From Gyromitra esculenta (lineage: Eukaryota; Ascomycota; Pezizomycetes; Pezizales; Discinaceae), in contig JBCAML010000019.1 in assembly GCA_038503075.1 (NCBI GenBank), forward strand, positions 620,001 to 684,000: a DNA stretch of 64,000 nucleotides, read 5' to 3'. Positions within the stretch are counted from its first letter, which is position 1. Every line of letters starts with the position of its first letter. Of this stretch, positions 50,321-62,118 are shown piece by piece. The position numbers and the translations under genes are program-made. Below the pieces are notes generated by a model. It saw only the letters and a program-made list of their open reading frames with translations. It had not been told where the DNA came from and searched no databases.

Positions 50321-51208
50321 GTATCAGTGAAGGACACGGCGGATAAGCATATTGTTTTACTAGATTATCGACGCTTTGGGGTATGCTTCCGTTTTGGCTT
50401 TTGACATTTTTATTCAGCATAAATTTGCTATCGTATCACTCGGCATCACTCGGCACAATGTCTTGGCGAGAGGAGAGATGGACTGGATTCCAGTATACGT
50501 GTATGCAGAGTAGATAGCCACAATCCCTGCGACAGGTTTCACCAGTTCCACTCAACCTTGTCCCTTCCCCGCCCAGCTCTTCGGCTTTGAATCAGAAGCT
50601 TATCCATTGGCTGGCCATTGCCACTCGTAAGTCCCCAGAAATCATCTCAATTGGATGAATCCACCAGCAACATCAGAGAAAATATCTGTCGTCGTCGTCG
50701 TCGTAAGTACTCGCGATACTGACGGTTATTCGGTGTCACGGGGATTCTGGCCAGTCAAAATACGGGGTGAATATGGTGAGAAACAGTATCAACGGCCCAA
50801 AGGCTTCCACAAAAGGCTTGACCATTTTGGTGGCGGTGCTATCCATCAAGTCTTGAGCCTTGTCCATCCAATAGGATGCCCCCTTACTAGAAACCCCGTA
50901 ATACTGAATCCCTGATAGCATCACGGGTGAGAACAATGAAGCGATGGACACCTCGCAACGGATCCAGCAGGATCGAACAATTCAGCACCAAAAACCGACC
51001 AACTCCACTCCACTCTAGTGACGTCACCACCCATGGCATGACGTCTCCATCCATTCTCGAGATAGTTCTTTGTCGCCTTGTTATTTGTGGTGGGATTCTT
51101 ACCTACCCCGCCTGTTAAGGAAACTTAGAGTAATCACTCATATATATATCCTGTGTGCATGCGTCTGATCACATTCTATTCCCCATTCTCGTATTATAAA
51201 TCATTCGC
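50321..51208. other. intergenic, upstream of the Rieske/AIF gene
   Basis: No gene seen; contains a short GTC/CGT repeat at 50686-50703 and a TATATATA stretch at 51140-51149 about 60 bp before the start. Confidence 0.45.
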
Positions 51209-53287
51209 ATGCAACCCACACGCCAGCTGCTGAGTCTCTGTCGCCTCAGAACAATCGCTCGCCTCCCATCAATAACCCCATCTCGTACTCAATTGCAATT
51301 GCTGTATCGACCATCAATCGCCAAACAAACCCTCCAAATACCGCCAGCCGTAAGAACAATGGCGACCACTCAGCAGGAATACCGTCTCAAAATCGACGAC
51401 TTAGAACTCAAGAATGGAGAGAAGAAGGAAGTCGAAGTAGAGGGTATCGAGGGTGCAAAGATATTGCTACTGAAGGTCAATGATCAGTTACGGGCTCTAG
51501 GAGCCAAGTGCACCCGTAAGTCTCCTTATCTCCGTTAGAATCACCACCAAGTCTAATCACCACTCAGATTATGGTGCCCCCTTGGTAAAAGGCGTGATTG
51601 CCGGAGACGGCCGAATCACTTGCCCCTGGCACGGCGCTTGTTTTAACACTGCTACTGGTGATATCGAGAATGCCCCCGCCCTCGATCACCTCAATGCATT
51701 CCCAGTCTCGGTCAAGAATGGCTCCGTATACATCACCGGAACTGAAGCTACGATAAAAATTGGTCGCCGCAAACCTAACATCAATTGCAAGCCCGTAACC
51801 ACAGCAGGCGCAGAACATGTCGTGATCGTCGGCGGGTAAGCTACCCCCTACTCCCGCTCTTGCACTCATTCGCTCACTGACATCTTTAGCGGTTCTGGAG
51901 CAATCGGTGCAATCGAGGGACTCCGTGAAAAGGGCTTCGATGGCCAAATCACAGTCCTCACACTCGAGTCTTATCTCCCTATTGACCGTACTAAGCTCTC
52001 CAAGGCCCTCATCCCCGACGAAAAAAAGATTGCATGGCGTGACGTCCAGCACTTTACAGACGCCGGCGTCACATTCCATCTTTCCACCGAGGTGACCAGT
52101 GTCGACTTCAAAAATCACAAACTGACGACAGCGAGCGGCGGAGAGTTCACATACACTAAAGTGTTGTTTTGTACCGGGGGTGCTCCAAGAAACTTACCAC
52201 TGCCGGGTTTTAAGAATTTGAAGAATATTTTCCAGCTGAGGAGGGTGGAGGATGTGCAGAAGATTAATAAGGCGGTCGGGGAGAACGGGAAGAAGATTGT
52301 TGTAGTCGGAACGGGGTTTATTGGTGCGCCCAACATCTTTCTAAGTTTAGAGGGAGGGTAAACTAACAAATATTCGTTGATAGGGATGGAAGTTGCAAAA
52401 TGTCTTTCCGGTAGAGGGAATGAGGTTACTGTTATCGGAATGGAAAAATACCCACTGTACCCCCCTCTCTTCTCCTTCCTTCTTAATCCCCCCTCCTAAC
52501 CTCGCACCCGCAGAGAACGTGTGATGGGCGAACAACTCGGCAAAATCTTCCAAAAACAGCTCGAAGAATCCGGCGTCAAATTCCGCATGAGCGCTGGAGT
52601 CGAATCCGCTGAACCCTCATCCTCAGATCCCACACAGGTCGGCAGTATCGCCCTCAAGGCCGAGAAACTCGCAGCAGACCTAGTAATCCTCGGAGTCGGC
52701 GTCGCACCCGCAACCGAGTACCTCAAGAACAGCGGAATCGAGTTAGAGAAAGATGGTAGCGTACGAGTAAACGGCAACTGGCAAATTAACGGCGTGAAGG
52801 ACGCTTATGCAGTTGGTCAGTTTTAACCCCGCTATAAAGAATTAAGCGATACTAAAATACAACAGGTGACATCGCAACCTACCCATACCACGGTCCTGGG
52901 GCTACCACAGATAGCCACGTCCGTATCGAGCACTGGAACGTCGCGCAAAACGCAGGCCGTCAAGCAGCACTACATATTGCGACTGCCGATACACCGGTTC
53001 ATTTCATCCCGGTCTTCTGGTCTGCACTCGGCGCGCAGCTGCGATACTGTGGGGCTACCCCGAATGGATACGACGATGTGGTAATTCAGGGGGATCAAGA
53101 GAAGTACAGTTTTATTGCGTTCTATACAAAGGGGGAGGAGGTAGTCGCAGTGGCGAGTATGCAGAAGGATCCGTATGCAATGCAGTCTGCAGAGCTGATG
53201 CGGAGGAAGATGATGCCGAGTAAGAAGGAGATTTTGGGGGGTGTGGATTTGTTGGCTGTGGAGGTACCGGCGGGTGTGAGGATTTAG
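51209..53287 (+). CDS. Rieske [2Fe-2S]/AIF-type FAD-NAD oxidoreductase (AIFM3-like)
   Basis: Exons 51209-51515, 51568-51835, 51890-52323, 52384-52456, 52514-52815 and 52866-53287 encode 601 residues. Order: mitochondrial presequence-like N-terminus rich in Arg/Leu; Rieske domain with CTH (C101/H103) and CPWHG (C121/H124); FAD-binding [20 protein letters not shown]-binding [17 protein letters not shown]-contacting YAVGDIATYP; and the C-terminal AIF-like domain. It matches AIFM3-type proteins, which couple NAD(P)H oxidation to an iron-sulfur centre; the physiological partner is unknown. A second in-frame ATG at residue 51 ([12 protein letters not shown]) lies exactly where the presequence ends, so a cytosolic form is conceivable. 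Introns are 50-60 nt. Confidence 0.93.
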
Positions 53288-54303
53288 TAGAGCGCCGAGT
53301 GATAGGCTGTGGATTGGTTGCTCGGGTAGTGGTAATAACGTTTAGGACCTGGATAGGGGTTTTTTGACTCTCGTGAGCATATCAAGATATAGCAGTTGAT
53401 AGCTCTTATGCTTCGGATCATGACTTGTTCATTGAGGTTATCTAGTTCTACTCACATCTCTGAATATGTATACGAGTGATATACTGTGATCATGGTGCTC
53501 CTGGTATATCTTGGTCACGTTTAAGCCAAAAACGAGCCCACATCAAGCTAAGGTACATGATGTTTTAAGATACTGTTGGAACGTAGCCCGCATACCGAAT
53601 GCTCGATAAACTAACGCACCCCTTCACTGCGCCCTGATAGCTTCCAGACGCACCTACACCAGGTTTCTATAGCCCATGCAAGTGGTGAAAACAGGTCACC
53701 TCTACTTCTATTCAACCACCTATATGCTTAAACAAAAGGCCCACAATTTTTACTCCTCTATAGTCCACAATCCAATAGCCTAAGAATCTCTCTCTACATT
53801 AAATCAAGGCTCGGCGATGGGGAGCGAAACAGCATCATATTATATCACTCGGCGTAGTATCGATCAGCTTATAGCCAAGACAACATCCCCAATAAGGCAC
53901 AAGAAGCGCCGAGGGCTGAGGTTGGTGGAAGGCACGCAATAAATGGGATGGCTGCGCAAGGATGCCGGTAATTCATGGTTTCGCTACGCGCCCTCGCTTT
54001 TCGTTCGACGTCTCAAAGATCGCCAAGGCTGCTTGGAATGCGATGGCTGACGTAATCAATTCAATAGCAAAAATGCTGGTTGGCGGGGCAACCACCACGT
54101 CTCGTTGTTTATCGTGTGCGTACCCTTGCGGCGAAACCCTAGCTCCACCACGTCGTCTGTCTTAGCCACTCTACCTTCGTTTTCCCTCCTTCCCCTTCCT
54201 CCGATTGATCCTCTCGTCAGTCTGTCCTCTCCTTCGTCTTCATCTTCATCTTCATCTTCACTCTTTCACTCCGAGCAATCATATCCTCCTAATCAACCTC
54301 ATC
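53288..54303. other. intergenic, upstream of the E2 gene
   Basis: No gene seen. A TCTTCA repeat at 54235-54262 and CT-rich sequence form the likely 5' leader of the E2 gene. Confidence 0.45.
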
Positions 54304-54983
54304 ATGAATAACGACGCTGAAAACAGCTCTGACGCTACCCTCGCTCGCTCAAATAAGACCGCCACCTCATCTGGTATCAATGCTGGGCAATCGGTATCTA
54401 AGAGGCTACAGGCTGAATTGATGCAGCTGATGGTAAGCCCCTCCTACTTCCCTCCGCGCAGGAGCAGGGAGCTGATGAATGCTCTCATCAGATGTCGTCG
54501 ACCCCCGGAATCTCGGCATTCCCGCAAGATGGGAACCTGCTTTCCTGGACGGGCACTATTAAGGGTCCTGAGGATACGTACTACGATGGGTTGACTTTCA
54601 AGCTCTCGCTGGAGTTCCCGTCGAACTATCCAATGTCACCACCTACTGTGCTGTTCACTACGCCTATGTTCCATCCTAATGTCGATATGGCTGGGAGGAT
54701 TTGTTTGGATATCCTTAAAGATAAATGGTCTGCAGTTTACAATGTCCAATCGATTCTATTGTCATTGCAATCCTTACTTGGAGAGCCGAATAAGTTTGTC
54801 TCCTTTTCCCCGTTAATCTCTAGAGGCATCTCCTCCGATTAATCACTTCCCGTATATAACTTCCCGAGCTAACGCCTTCCCAGTAAATCACCCCTCAACG
54901 GCCAAGCTGCAGAGCTCTGGGACAAGGATCCGAAAGAATACAAGCGTCTTCTGATGCTCCGCCACCAAGAAGCCGAAGACTAA
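54304..54983 (+). CDS. ubc11: ubiquitin-conjugating enzyme E2 C (UBE2C/UbcH10/Ubc11)
   Basis: E2 that works with the anaphase-promoting complex in mitotic exit. Exons 54304-54432, 54492-54793 and 54884-54983 encode 176 residues. The disordered N-terminal extension (1-30) is typical of UBE2C. Then [34 protein letters not shown], the FHPNVD motif, the catalytic [14 protein letters not shown] (C114), and [20 protein letters not shown]. Intron 2 (90 nt) has a weak donor (GTTTGT) but is fixed by [16 protein letters not shown]. All active-site residues are present. Confidence 0.95.
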
Positions 54984-56358
54984 ATTCCCCCAGTTGAATC
55001 CCCCCTTCCTTCTTGTGTAGTCCTTTATTGGAACGAATGCAATGGGCAACCACCTCTCAGCCCGGGTCGAATTTTCTTTTTCTACGATGATTGGCGTGAG
55101 CACATTGCAGCCTTTGTATTAGTTTTCCTTTTTTTTTTGGCCCGGAACTTTGTGCTTGTTTTTTTTTGTTGCTTTCAGGATGGTTGGTTTAGCTGGTTGG
55201 TGTGCTTGTTCGGGGAACTGGGATACATGTATGAGCATGGCTTCGTGGTGTCTTCGTAACCTCTGATCTGGTTCATGGAAACCGAATCTCGATGAGAGTA
55301 CGCAGAACGGAGAATCGTCAAGGCCGGAGTAATGGCGTAGTTATGAGAGATGCTGCTGGATGAATTGATGACCTGCATGATGAGTGATCACTCGTCTCCC
55401 TCACTCATACGTAAACTCGTTTCTGTGGTCTTTTGATTACATGTATTCAGTGAAGTTCTCGAGGCTCTAGCTTGATTGAAATGGAGCCTGCCTCAATCCT
55501 TTTAAAACGTATGATAACGCTCGTTAAACATGCAATAAGCAATTACCATCTAGGTGCGATCGCATCGCCCATACCAATTAACACCCTACTGAAACCAGAA
55601 AGCCAAAACCCGCGGATTAAGAAACAAGAAACGTGTTCCAGTTCCGATTCCAATAATCCAATTACCCATAATAACAATAGCCTGTTCCAACCAGCCAGAC
55701 GAAAGAGAAGAAGAAAGCACTACGAATAGTCAAGTATGGTAGCTTGCGCACCTGCGTAGCCCACACATAACATATGGATACATTGCTGCCTTCTCATCCA
55801 GAAGCCAGTCCCACACTACTCCATATCCCACCGCCATCCAGCTAAACAAATTCGAAAAAACTCTAAAACAGAGCCCCACCCCAAAATAGACAAAAAAAAA
55901 ATCACACCAAAAACGCACTTTTGATTTTGATTCCGTTGCCACCCGATCCCGGGAATCCGTGAGAAGAGAAATGAGGGACACAAAGTAGGAAATGGAAAAA
56001 AGAAAAAGAAAAGAAAAGGAGCCTGGTTAGGCGTGAGATCCAAGCAAATACAAATATTATACACTAATCTATACAAGATAACACCAGGGAAGTCAAAAAA
56101 AAGATACATGTAATTACAATTCAAAGCAAGTCCTAAGAAAAATGAGTCTGGTCGACAAAACGCCGCATGAAAAGGCATCGATGAACGTAAAGGAGAAGAG
56201 ACGGGCGAGAAAATAAGTATAACGAAAAGATAGTTACTGACGATGGACCAGATTGTTCTTGGAGAAAAATCTGTAATAGTACTAGGCATTTGATATCAGT
56301 AAATGGTGAAACGAACTAGGAAAAGGGAAATTACTTACGAACCAGATAGCAATACTTT
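54984..56358. other. intergenic between ubc11 and ies4
   Basis: Convergent 3' ends. Possible spliced 3' UTR of ies4 (GT at 56366, AG-like sites below) but no coding exon. Frames at 55816-56289 (-) and 55472-55729 (+) are low complexity or unrelated. Confidence 0.45.
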
Positions 56359-57267
56359 TCATACTGTAAGCCTCTCGGCCACATAGGGTTGTTCGAATGT
56401 ATGACTAGGAGGGTCAATATTCATTGTGTCTGAATGAATCCTGATTTCGGGAGTCTCAGACGTGACAGACGGAGCAGCAGAAGCAACCTCTGAAGTGGCG
56501 CCTGGAGGAGGTGTCGGTGGAGCGGATGAGTCGATCACTGGAGCTCCCCATGTTGGGATGGACCATTGTACACCTGTGAAGGATTTTAAGCTGAAGGTTG
56601 CCTTTTCCCAGCGCTTGCAAGGTTTTCCAGTTCTGTCCAAAGCGCGGAGACCTGCATTGATGGCGCCTTGGTTCGCTTTAGGACCAAGCTTGCCATGGTT
56701 TGAGTGATGGGTTGCTGGGGATGCGTTAGGATCTCTGTTCGATATATATATTAGTATTATTCTGGAGAATATAAGTGTAAACCGAAAGTAGTGAATTTAC
56801 AGTTTTGTTCTTTTGCGCCCTGGCTTCCCTGGCTGGGAACCAGGTTGCCTTCCGCGCTTGGAACCAGGTTTTGGCCCTGGGGTGCTTTTAGGTCTGTCAG
56901 AGGGTGGAACCGGCGTCACGTTGTTCACATCCGAATTTATGGGCGACAAAGCATCTGGTTGTGGTGGAGAGACTGGGGCAGTTCCTGGGGCAGAATCTTG
57001 AGGCGATTTCGCAGATCCATTCACCAAATGGGGAAATGACTTGAGGTGTTCAGGGCTGATCTTGAGCAAAATGATCCGCGAAAGAGGGACTTTAGGTTTT
57101 GGCTTTGGACCTGGTTTCTTCCGCTGTTTGGTTGGAGGTGGGGGTGGGGGAGGGGGGGGTGGTGGAGCAAGTGCTGCGGAGGAGGAGGATGTTGACGTGG
57201 ACTCTCGAGGCGAAGGTGAGAGTGAGGGTAGAGGCGAGCTGGTGGAAGAATCCGAAGACCTTGCCAT
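56359..57267 (-). CDS. ies4: INO80 chromatin-remodelling complex subunit Ies4
   Basis: Exons 56801-57267 and 56359-56734 encode 280 residues. The start is ATG at 57267 (the frame could open one codon earlier, but that codon is GTG). A Ser-rich start and an 11-residue Pro run precede KQRKKPGPKPKPKVPLSRII, then AT-hook-like GRP/KP motifs (KSTPGPKPGSKRGRQPGSQP). The C-terminal half carries the conserved RALDRTGKPCKRWEK and FSLKSFTGVQWSIPTW block that identifies Ies4. The 66-nt intron joins ...KRTKLDPNASPATHHSNHG in frame. A further intron near the stop cannot be ruled out, since CTTACA|GTATGA resembles a donor. Divergent from the gid1-like gene across a 2.6-kb gap. Confidence 0.8.
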
Positions 57268-59887
57268 CACGCCGACAACAAAATCTGCACGGTGGCCGAG
57301 TGAGGAAAAAGGAAAGCAGCAAAGCTCTTTTTTCTTATTTCCAGGTCAGTTCGTCGCACGAGGGCTGGTTCGATTGCGTGGATGGAAGGCAGCCGAGGGC
57401 AAAAAAAGATAGCTAGCGAGCAGGCGATGAACGAAGCCGTTGATGATCACGATATAGCTAAAACGGTGATGGTGGAAAAAGCGGATGTGGGGAGTTGGTG
57501 ATGATGGATGATGGTGATGGGGGGGTGGGAATGAGAAGGGGGAAGAAGAAGAACAGGAGGCGAGCGGGAGAGGCAATGCATTTTATTATTGTGCTTGTTA
57601 CTTTTAGTGGTGGTGGTAGCCGTGAGCACTGGAACTCTCTAGGGGTAAGGCCGAAGTCGGTTGGGGTTTGGGTTTGGTGTGTGCGGCGGATGCCAGTGCA
57701 GTGGGGATGGCTGGGTGGAAATGTGTGAAGCTTTGCGTTGCTTGCGTCGTTGAGTCTCAGCCGGCCAAGAAGACCGACACAACCACCAGAGCAGGACGGA
57801 GCAGGACGCCAGGAATTCCCCTCCACTCCACTCTGGGTCGCTCGTTCAGTGGGCAGATGGGGCGATAGGCTTCTCAGCAAGCCATCTGGCGGACAGACGG
57901 GCGCATTGGCGGTAGTTCCCCACAGCTTCCCTTATATCACCATCCGTTTTTCTGTTTCTCGCAACCTCATCTTTTTCTGTGTTTGTTTTCCTGATTCGCC
58001 GTCCCAGGCGTGGACTTGGAGAAATCCCATATCCCTCTCTGGACAGTGCAGAGCAAGCACCTACATGTAGTCCGTTCTCTTCTCCTTCTCCGCTATCTTC
58101 CTAAACTTTCCGTCCTCCCCACATACACTGGTCATCTTTCTCCTCCTCCTCCACGTCGTGCGTCTTTGTCCTTGGAAGCCCTGGCGCTGTCCAGCCGACT
58201 CAGGCAAGTGTGCAACAAATGGCTTTTTATTACCCACGGCTACACACTCGTTCGCTCGCTCCACTGTTCCATCTTCGTGTGCGTTCTTTTTATCCTCGCC
58301 CCTCGTCCACGCAGACAGGATTCTCGATCCAGCGTGCTCCACTCCCCACGGCTGTTGCTTCGTGAACTAAAACGGAGGGATTTTCATTTGAGATTCATCT
58401 AATGCGCCTTCTAATTGGGATCCAAATTACTATTATCGTTTTTCCTCCCCCCCCGTCCATCCATCCATCCTTCTATGATCCATCCATGCATCCCAGCAGA
58501 CATCCGCACCGGGGACCGAAAAGCCTAGATCATACGCACAGTTCCTGTACGGATAGTAGACGCACGCAGGTAGAGTATTCTATTATACGTAGCGACAGCA
58601 GAGCGCAGGTCCGCCGACGAGCAAGGCGAGTAGAAATAAAAAATAGGAATAAAAATAGAAAATAAAATAAAAAGGGTTGGTCCAGCCAACTGGCTCACGA
58701 GACTCGAGCAGAGAGCAGAGCAGGTAGATCGAGTATACATGAGCATAGGGCAGGGCAGTTGGCGTTGCTTGGGTGGTACAAGGTATTCGAAAGCGGATTT
58801 GGTTAGCACTCTTCGCTCCTGCCCTGGTGAATGAGATGCCAAGTCCATGGTTGAATAAGCTCGCAGCCGCAAGCCACAGACAGGCCGGTGGGTGTGTGCC
58901 ACGGGAGGCTTCGGCCGCCCCACCATCTGGTCTCGCTTGAAAGCTTCCCCTCAGGCCGTCTGGGTGCGTATGTGCGTACATGTAGAGTACATGTCTGCAC
59001 GTATTGCACATGCTCTGCCTACACGTACTCTGCCTACCTACATGTTACAAGGATTGTGGTGGGTTACGTGCTTGCGTTTGCTTTGTGCACTGGATCGTTT
59101 GCTCTCGCCCTACATTCTACATCCACGACATCATTCTGCAGCCGTTGGGAGAGCGAGAGCGAGAGAGAACGAGAACGAGAACGAGAACGAGAAAGAGAGG
59201 CCAAACAGAAAGGTGGGCAAGTGGGCAGCAGAAGAGAAAGGAGAGTCCACGGCAGGATAGAGGAGGGGAAGCCACAGAAGTGAGCCTCAAGATACCTGCC
59301 TGTCTTCCTAGATAGTACACTGCTACAGCTCTACCTGGCGTTCAATACTTGCTGCTTCCCCACTACATCCTCGAAACTCACCCACCTGTCTGATCTCCAT
59401 TCCACCCACTGTCATCTCTGTGTCCTGCATATATATATGCCTACATCTATTCTCTACCTGTGACACCCTCTTCTCCCATCCATTCTCTCTCTTTCCCTAT
59501 ATCCTCTCATCGTTTCCCCATCCCTCATCCTGTTATCCAACCAGCTCTCCCGCTCGTTGTTCATCTCTTCCCCCTCCCTCCCTCCCTCCCTCTCTTTACC
59601 CATCACACACACACCCAACCCCCCATCTGCTCATTTTTCCCTTCTCCTCCACTTCCCCTCATTCACTCATCCTGCAGCAAAACTGCTAGCCGGCATCGAA
59701 ATTGGAAGGAATTAAAAATAATAATAACATTTGTGAGGAGAGAGTTAACCCACCCACCCACCCACCCGTCCCGCTTCGCGTAACTGGTCGGCATTCAAAC
59801 TCGATCAAACTCGATTCCCTTCCAAATTCGGTAACACGCTGCGAGTTAGCAATCCTTCATTCTCCCCCGGGTTTTTAAAACCCGTCC
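57268..59887. promoter_or_regulatory. 2.6-kb divergent ies4/gid1 upstream region
   Basis: The longest gap in the right block. Pyrimidine-rich on the plus strand from 59400 to 59690 (CCCT repeats at 59573-59592), plus a GAGAAC-type repeat at 59149-59199. Many mutually overlapping short frames exist, none convincing. Probably extended promoter and long 5' leader of the gid1-like gene. Confidence 0.5.
59149..59199. repeat. GAGAGC/GAGAAC microsatellite
   Basis: About 50 bp of purine-only-like hexamer repeats (GAGAGC then GAGAAC units). Confidence 0.85.
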
Positions 59888-62118
59888 ATGACCAACTCGA
59901 TCCCAGCAGCCTCCAGTCAGGCTGCTACCACGATGTCATCGTCCCTCAGGAGGGCTATAGTAGCACCTAGTAGTTCTTATGCCTCGGTAGTCGCTGGCCA
60001 ATCTCGCCTCTCGGGATTCTCCTCTGAAATTGGCCACAGCGGAACCGGAGCACACCCTCGGCTTCTAACAAATTTCAACTTCTCTGGCTCAAATAACTAT
60101 GCCTCGAACCAGCAACAGCACGCCGCCCACCAGCCCACCACCGTTCCGAGCTATCTTGCAGAGTCAAGCTATGCTGAGCGACTGGCATCTCGAGCCGCTG
60201 TGTTCAACCCGCTTCCTACACCACCGTCATCCTTGACGTTGCCCGGAAAGCTGCCGGCGCACCGCGGATTGGCTTTTGATGTCATTGAAAATGTATCGGG
60301 GGATGACGAAGCACTGACGCCATTGCCGACTCGGTGGAACGAAAACGATAAATGCCCAGGAATAGAGCTATTGAATAACGGTTCCGAGGTGAAGTTTGTT
60401 GGTTCGTCTGCCGCTAGGAGAGATGTTTAAAGACAAAGAGCTAGGAAGGGATTAACAACTGACGCTTTTTTTCTTCATGCCTTCAACCAGGTCCGCCGAA
60501 AGTGAGTGATAACGATGCAGCTGCTGTCCGGGCGGATCAATTCATGCCGCCTCAGTGTGGAATATTCTACTACGAGGTCACGGTGGTCTCGAAAGGGAAG
60601 GAAGGGTGAGCTATTCTCGGATTATTGGCATGCGCTTGGAAACTGAGACCGTATATGGATAGGTTGATCGGTGTTGGGTTTTGCACGGGAAACGTCCTTC
60701 TCAATCGATTACCAGGCTGGGAACCGGAATCTTGGGGATACCACGGTGATGACGGAAACTCGTTCTGTTGCCAGGGGACTGGGAAGGCGTACGGCCCTCA
60801 ATTCTCTACGAATGACATCATTGGATGTGGCGTAAATTTTCGAACCGGGACCGCATTTTTCACTAAAAACGGTGTAGATCGAGGTATAGCTTTCCGTGAC
60901 ATCAAAAGTCAAAAGCTATACCCTGCGGTGGGAATGAAGCGGCCGGGTGAGCACATTCGAGTCAATTTTGGGCAGGAGAGGTTCGTTTTCGATATCGATC
61001 ACTACATGAGCGTAGGATTCCAACTTCTCACTTCCCCGAAGAAATATTGTTTTCAAGTTTCGCCGACTGGATACTGATGCTTATAAATACGCAGAAAGAG
61101 AAAGCTAGAGTATACAACGAGATAAACAGCCACCCCACAGCTGATCTCTGCCCCTCTCTTGACGAAGCTGCATTAATTCAAGCTTTGGTTTCGCAATACC
61201 TTGCACATGACGGATACGTCGATACAGCCAGAGCCTTTTCAGACGATGTCCAGAATGAAGCACGAGCGCTAGTGAGCGGGCGATCAGGGAGTATTAAATC
61301 CTTAGATCTGAAAGAAGACATGGATGCAATTAATCGACAAAGTGCGTTCCGCAGATTTTATTTGATGCATGGTTTAAAACTAACTCTTTTATGCTTTTGC
61401 AGGGATTCGCAGCGCGATCCTCGATGGTGATGTGGATCGGGCGCTCAAACTCACCAAGACATTCTACCCCAACGTTTTTAAAGATAACGAGCAAATCTAC
61501 TTCAGACTGCGCTGCCGGAAGTTGGTGGAGATGATCAGACAGTTTGCAGAAACTGTACATGAGCCCCTGGCGAGGAATGGACACGACGAAACGATGGTTG
61601 ATGTTTTCGCACAGGACATGGAGATCGACGATTCAGCAAATTCGGCAACCGAGTGGGAGAAAATGGATGTTGAAGATGAATTCGGGGGTGCTGGCGTGGG
61701 AAGTGGTGGGTCAGTCAAAAGTGCGCTCGACGCGGCGGTTGAGTATGGGCAACAGTTGCGTGTTGAATTTCAATCGGATGCCAGGCCGGAGATCAGAAAG
61801 GCATTGGAGGAGGCGTTTAGTTTACTGGCATACACAGACCCTAGAAATTCGATTCTAGCGCATTTATTGGATGAAAAGGGCCGTGTTTCGGTTGCGGAGG
61901 AACTTAATTCTGCTATACTTGGTAGATTTCTCTTTCGTTCAAAAAAGACTTCTCGGAGGTAGAAATTACTGACGGAAACTTTAGTCTCCCTTGGAAAATC
62001 GTCTGTCGCAGCATTGGAGCGGCTCGTACAGCAATCTACCGTCTTGATCCACGAGATCAGCGAAGATGGGGGGCCAGGGGCATTTGTGAATCTTCGAAAC
62101 GATTACCTCAAATATTAA
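59888..62118 (+). CDS. gid1: RanBPM/Gid1-like SPRY-LisH-CTLH protein (GID/CTLH E3 complex)
   Basis: Scaffold subunit of the GID/CTLH ubiquitin ligase (Gid1/Vid30; RanBP9/10 in animals). Exons 59888-60401, 60491-60605, 60663-61011, 61095-61341, 61403-61921 and 61985-62118 encode 625 residues. A Ser-rich disordered N-terminus (1-120) is followed by the SPRY domain (about 140-330; YYEVTVVSKGKEGLIGVGFC, GYHGDDGNSFCCQGTGKAYG, TGTAFFTKNGVDRG). The LisH is ALVSQYLAHDGYVDTARAFS (about 345-375). The CTLH is RIRSAILDGDVDRALKLTKT. A CRA domain reaches the C-terminus. Introns are 57-89 nt. The exon 3 to 4 junction (HYMS|KEKARVY) is the least certain but stays in frame. Confidence 0.93.

Noticed and set aside
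55816..56289. 157-codon hydrophobic minus-strand frame
   Set aside because: Low complexity, rich in Phe from T-runs, lying in the presumed ies4 3' region; no family resemblance.
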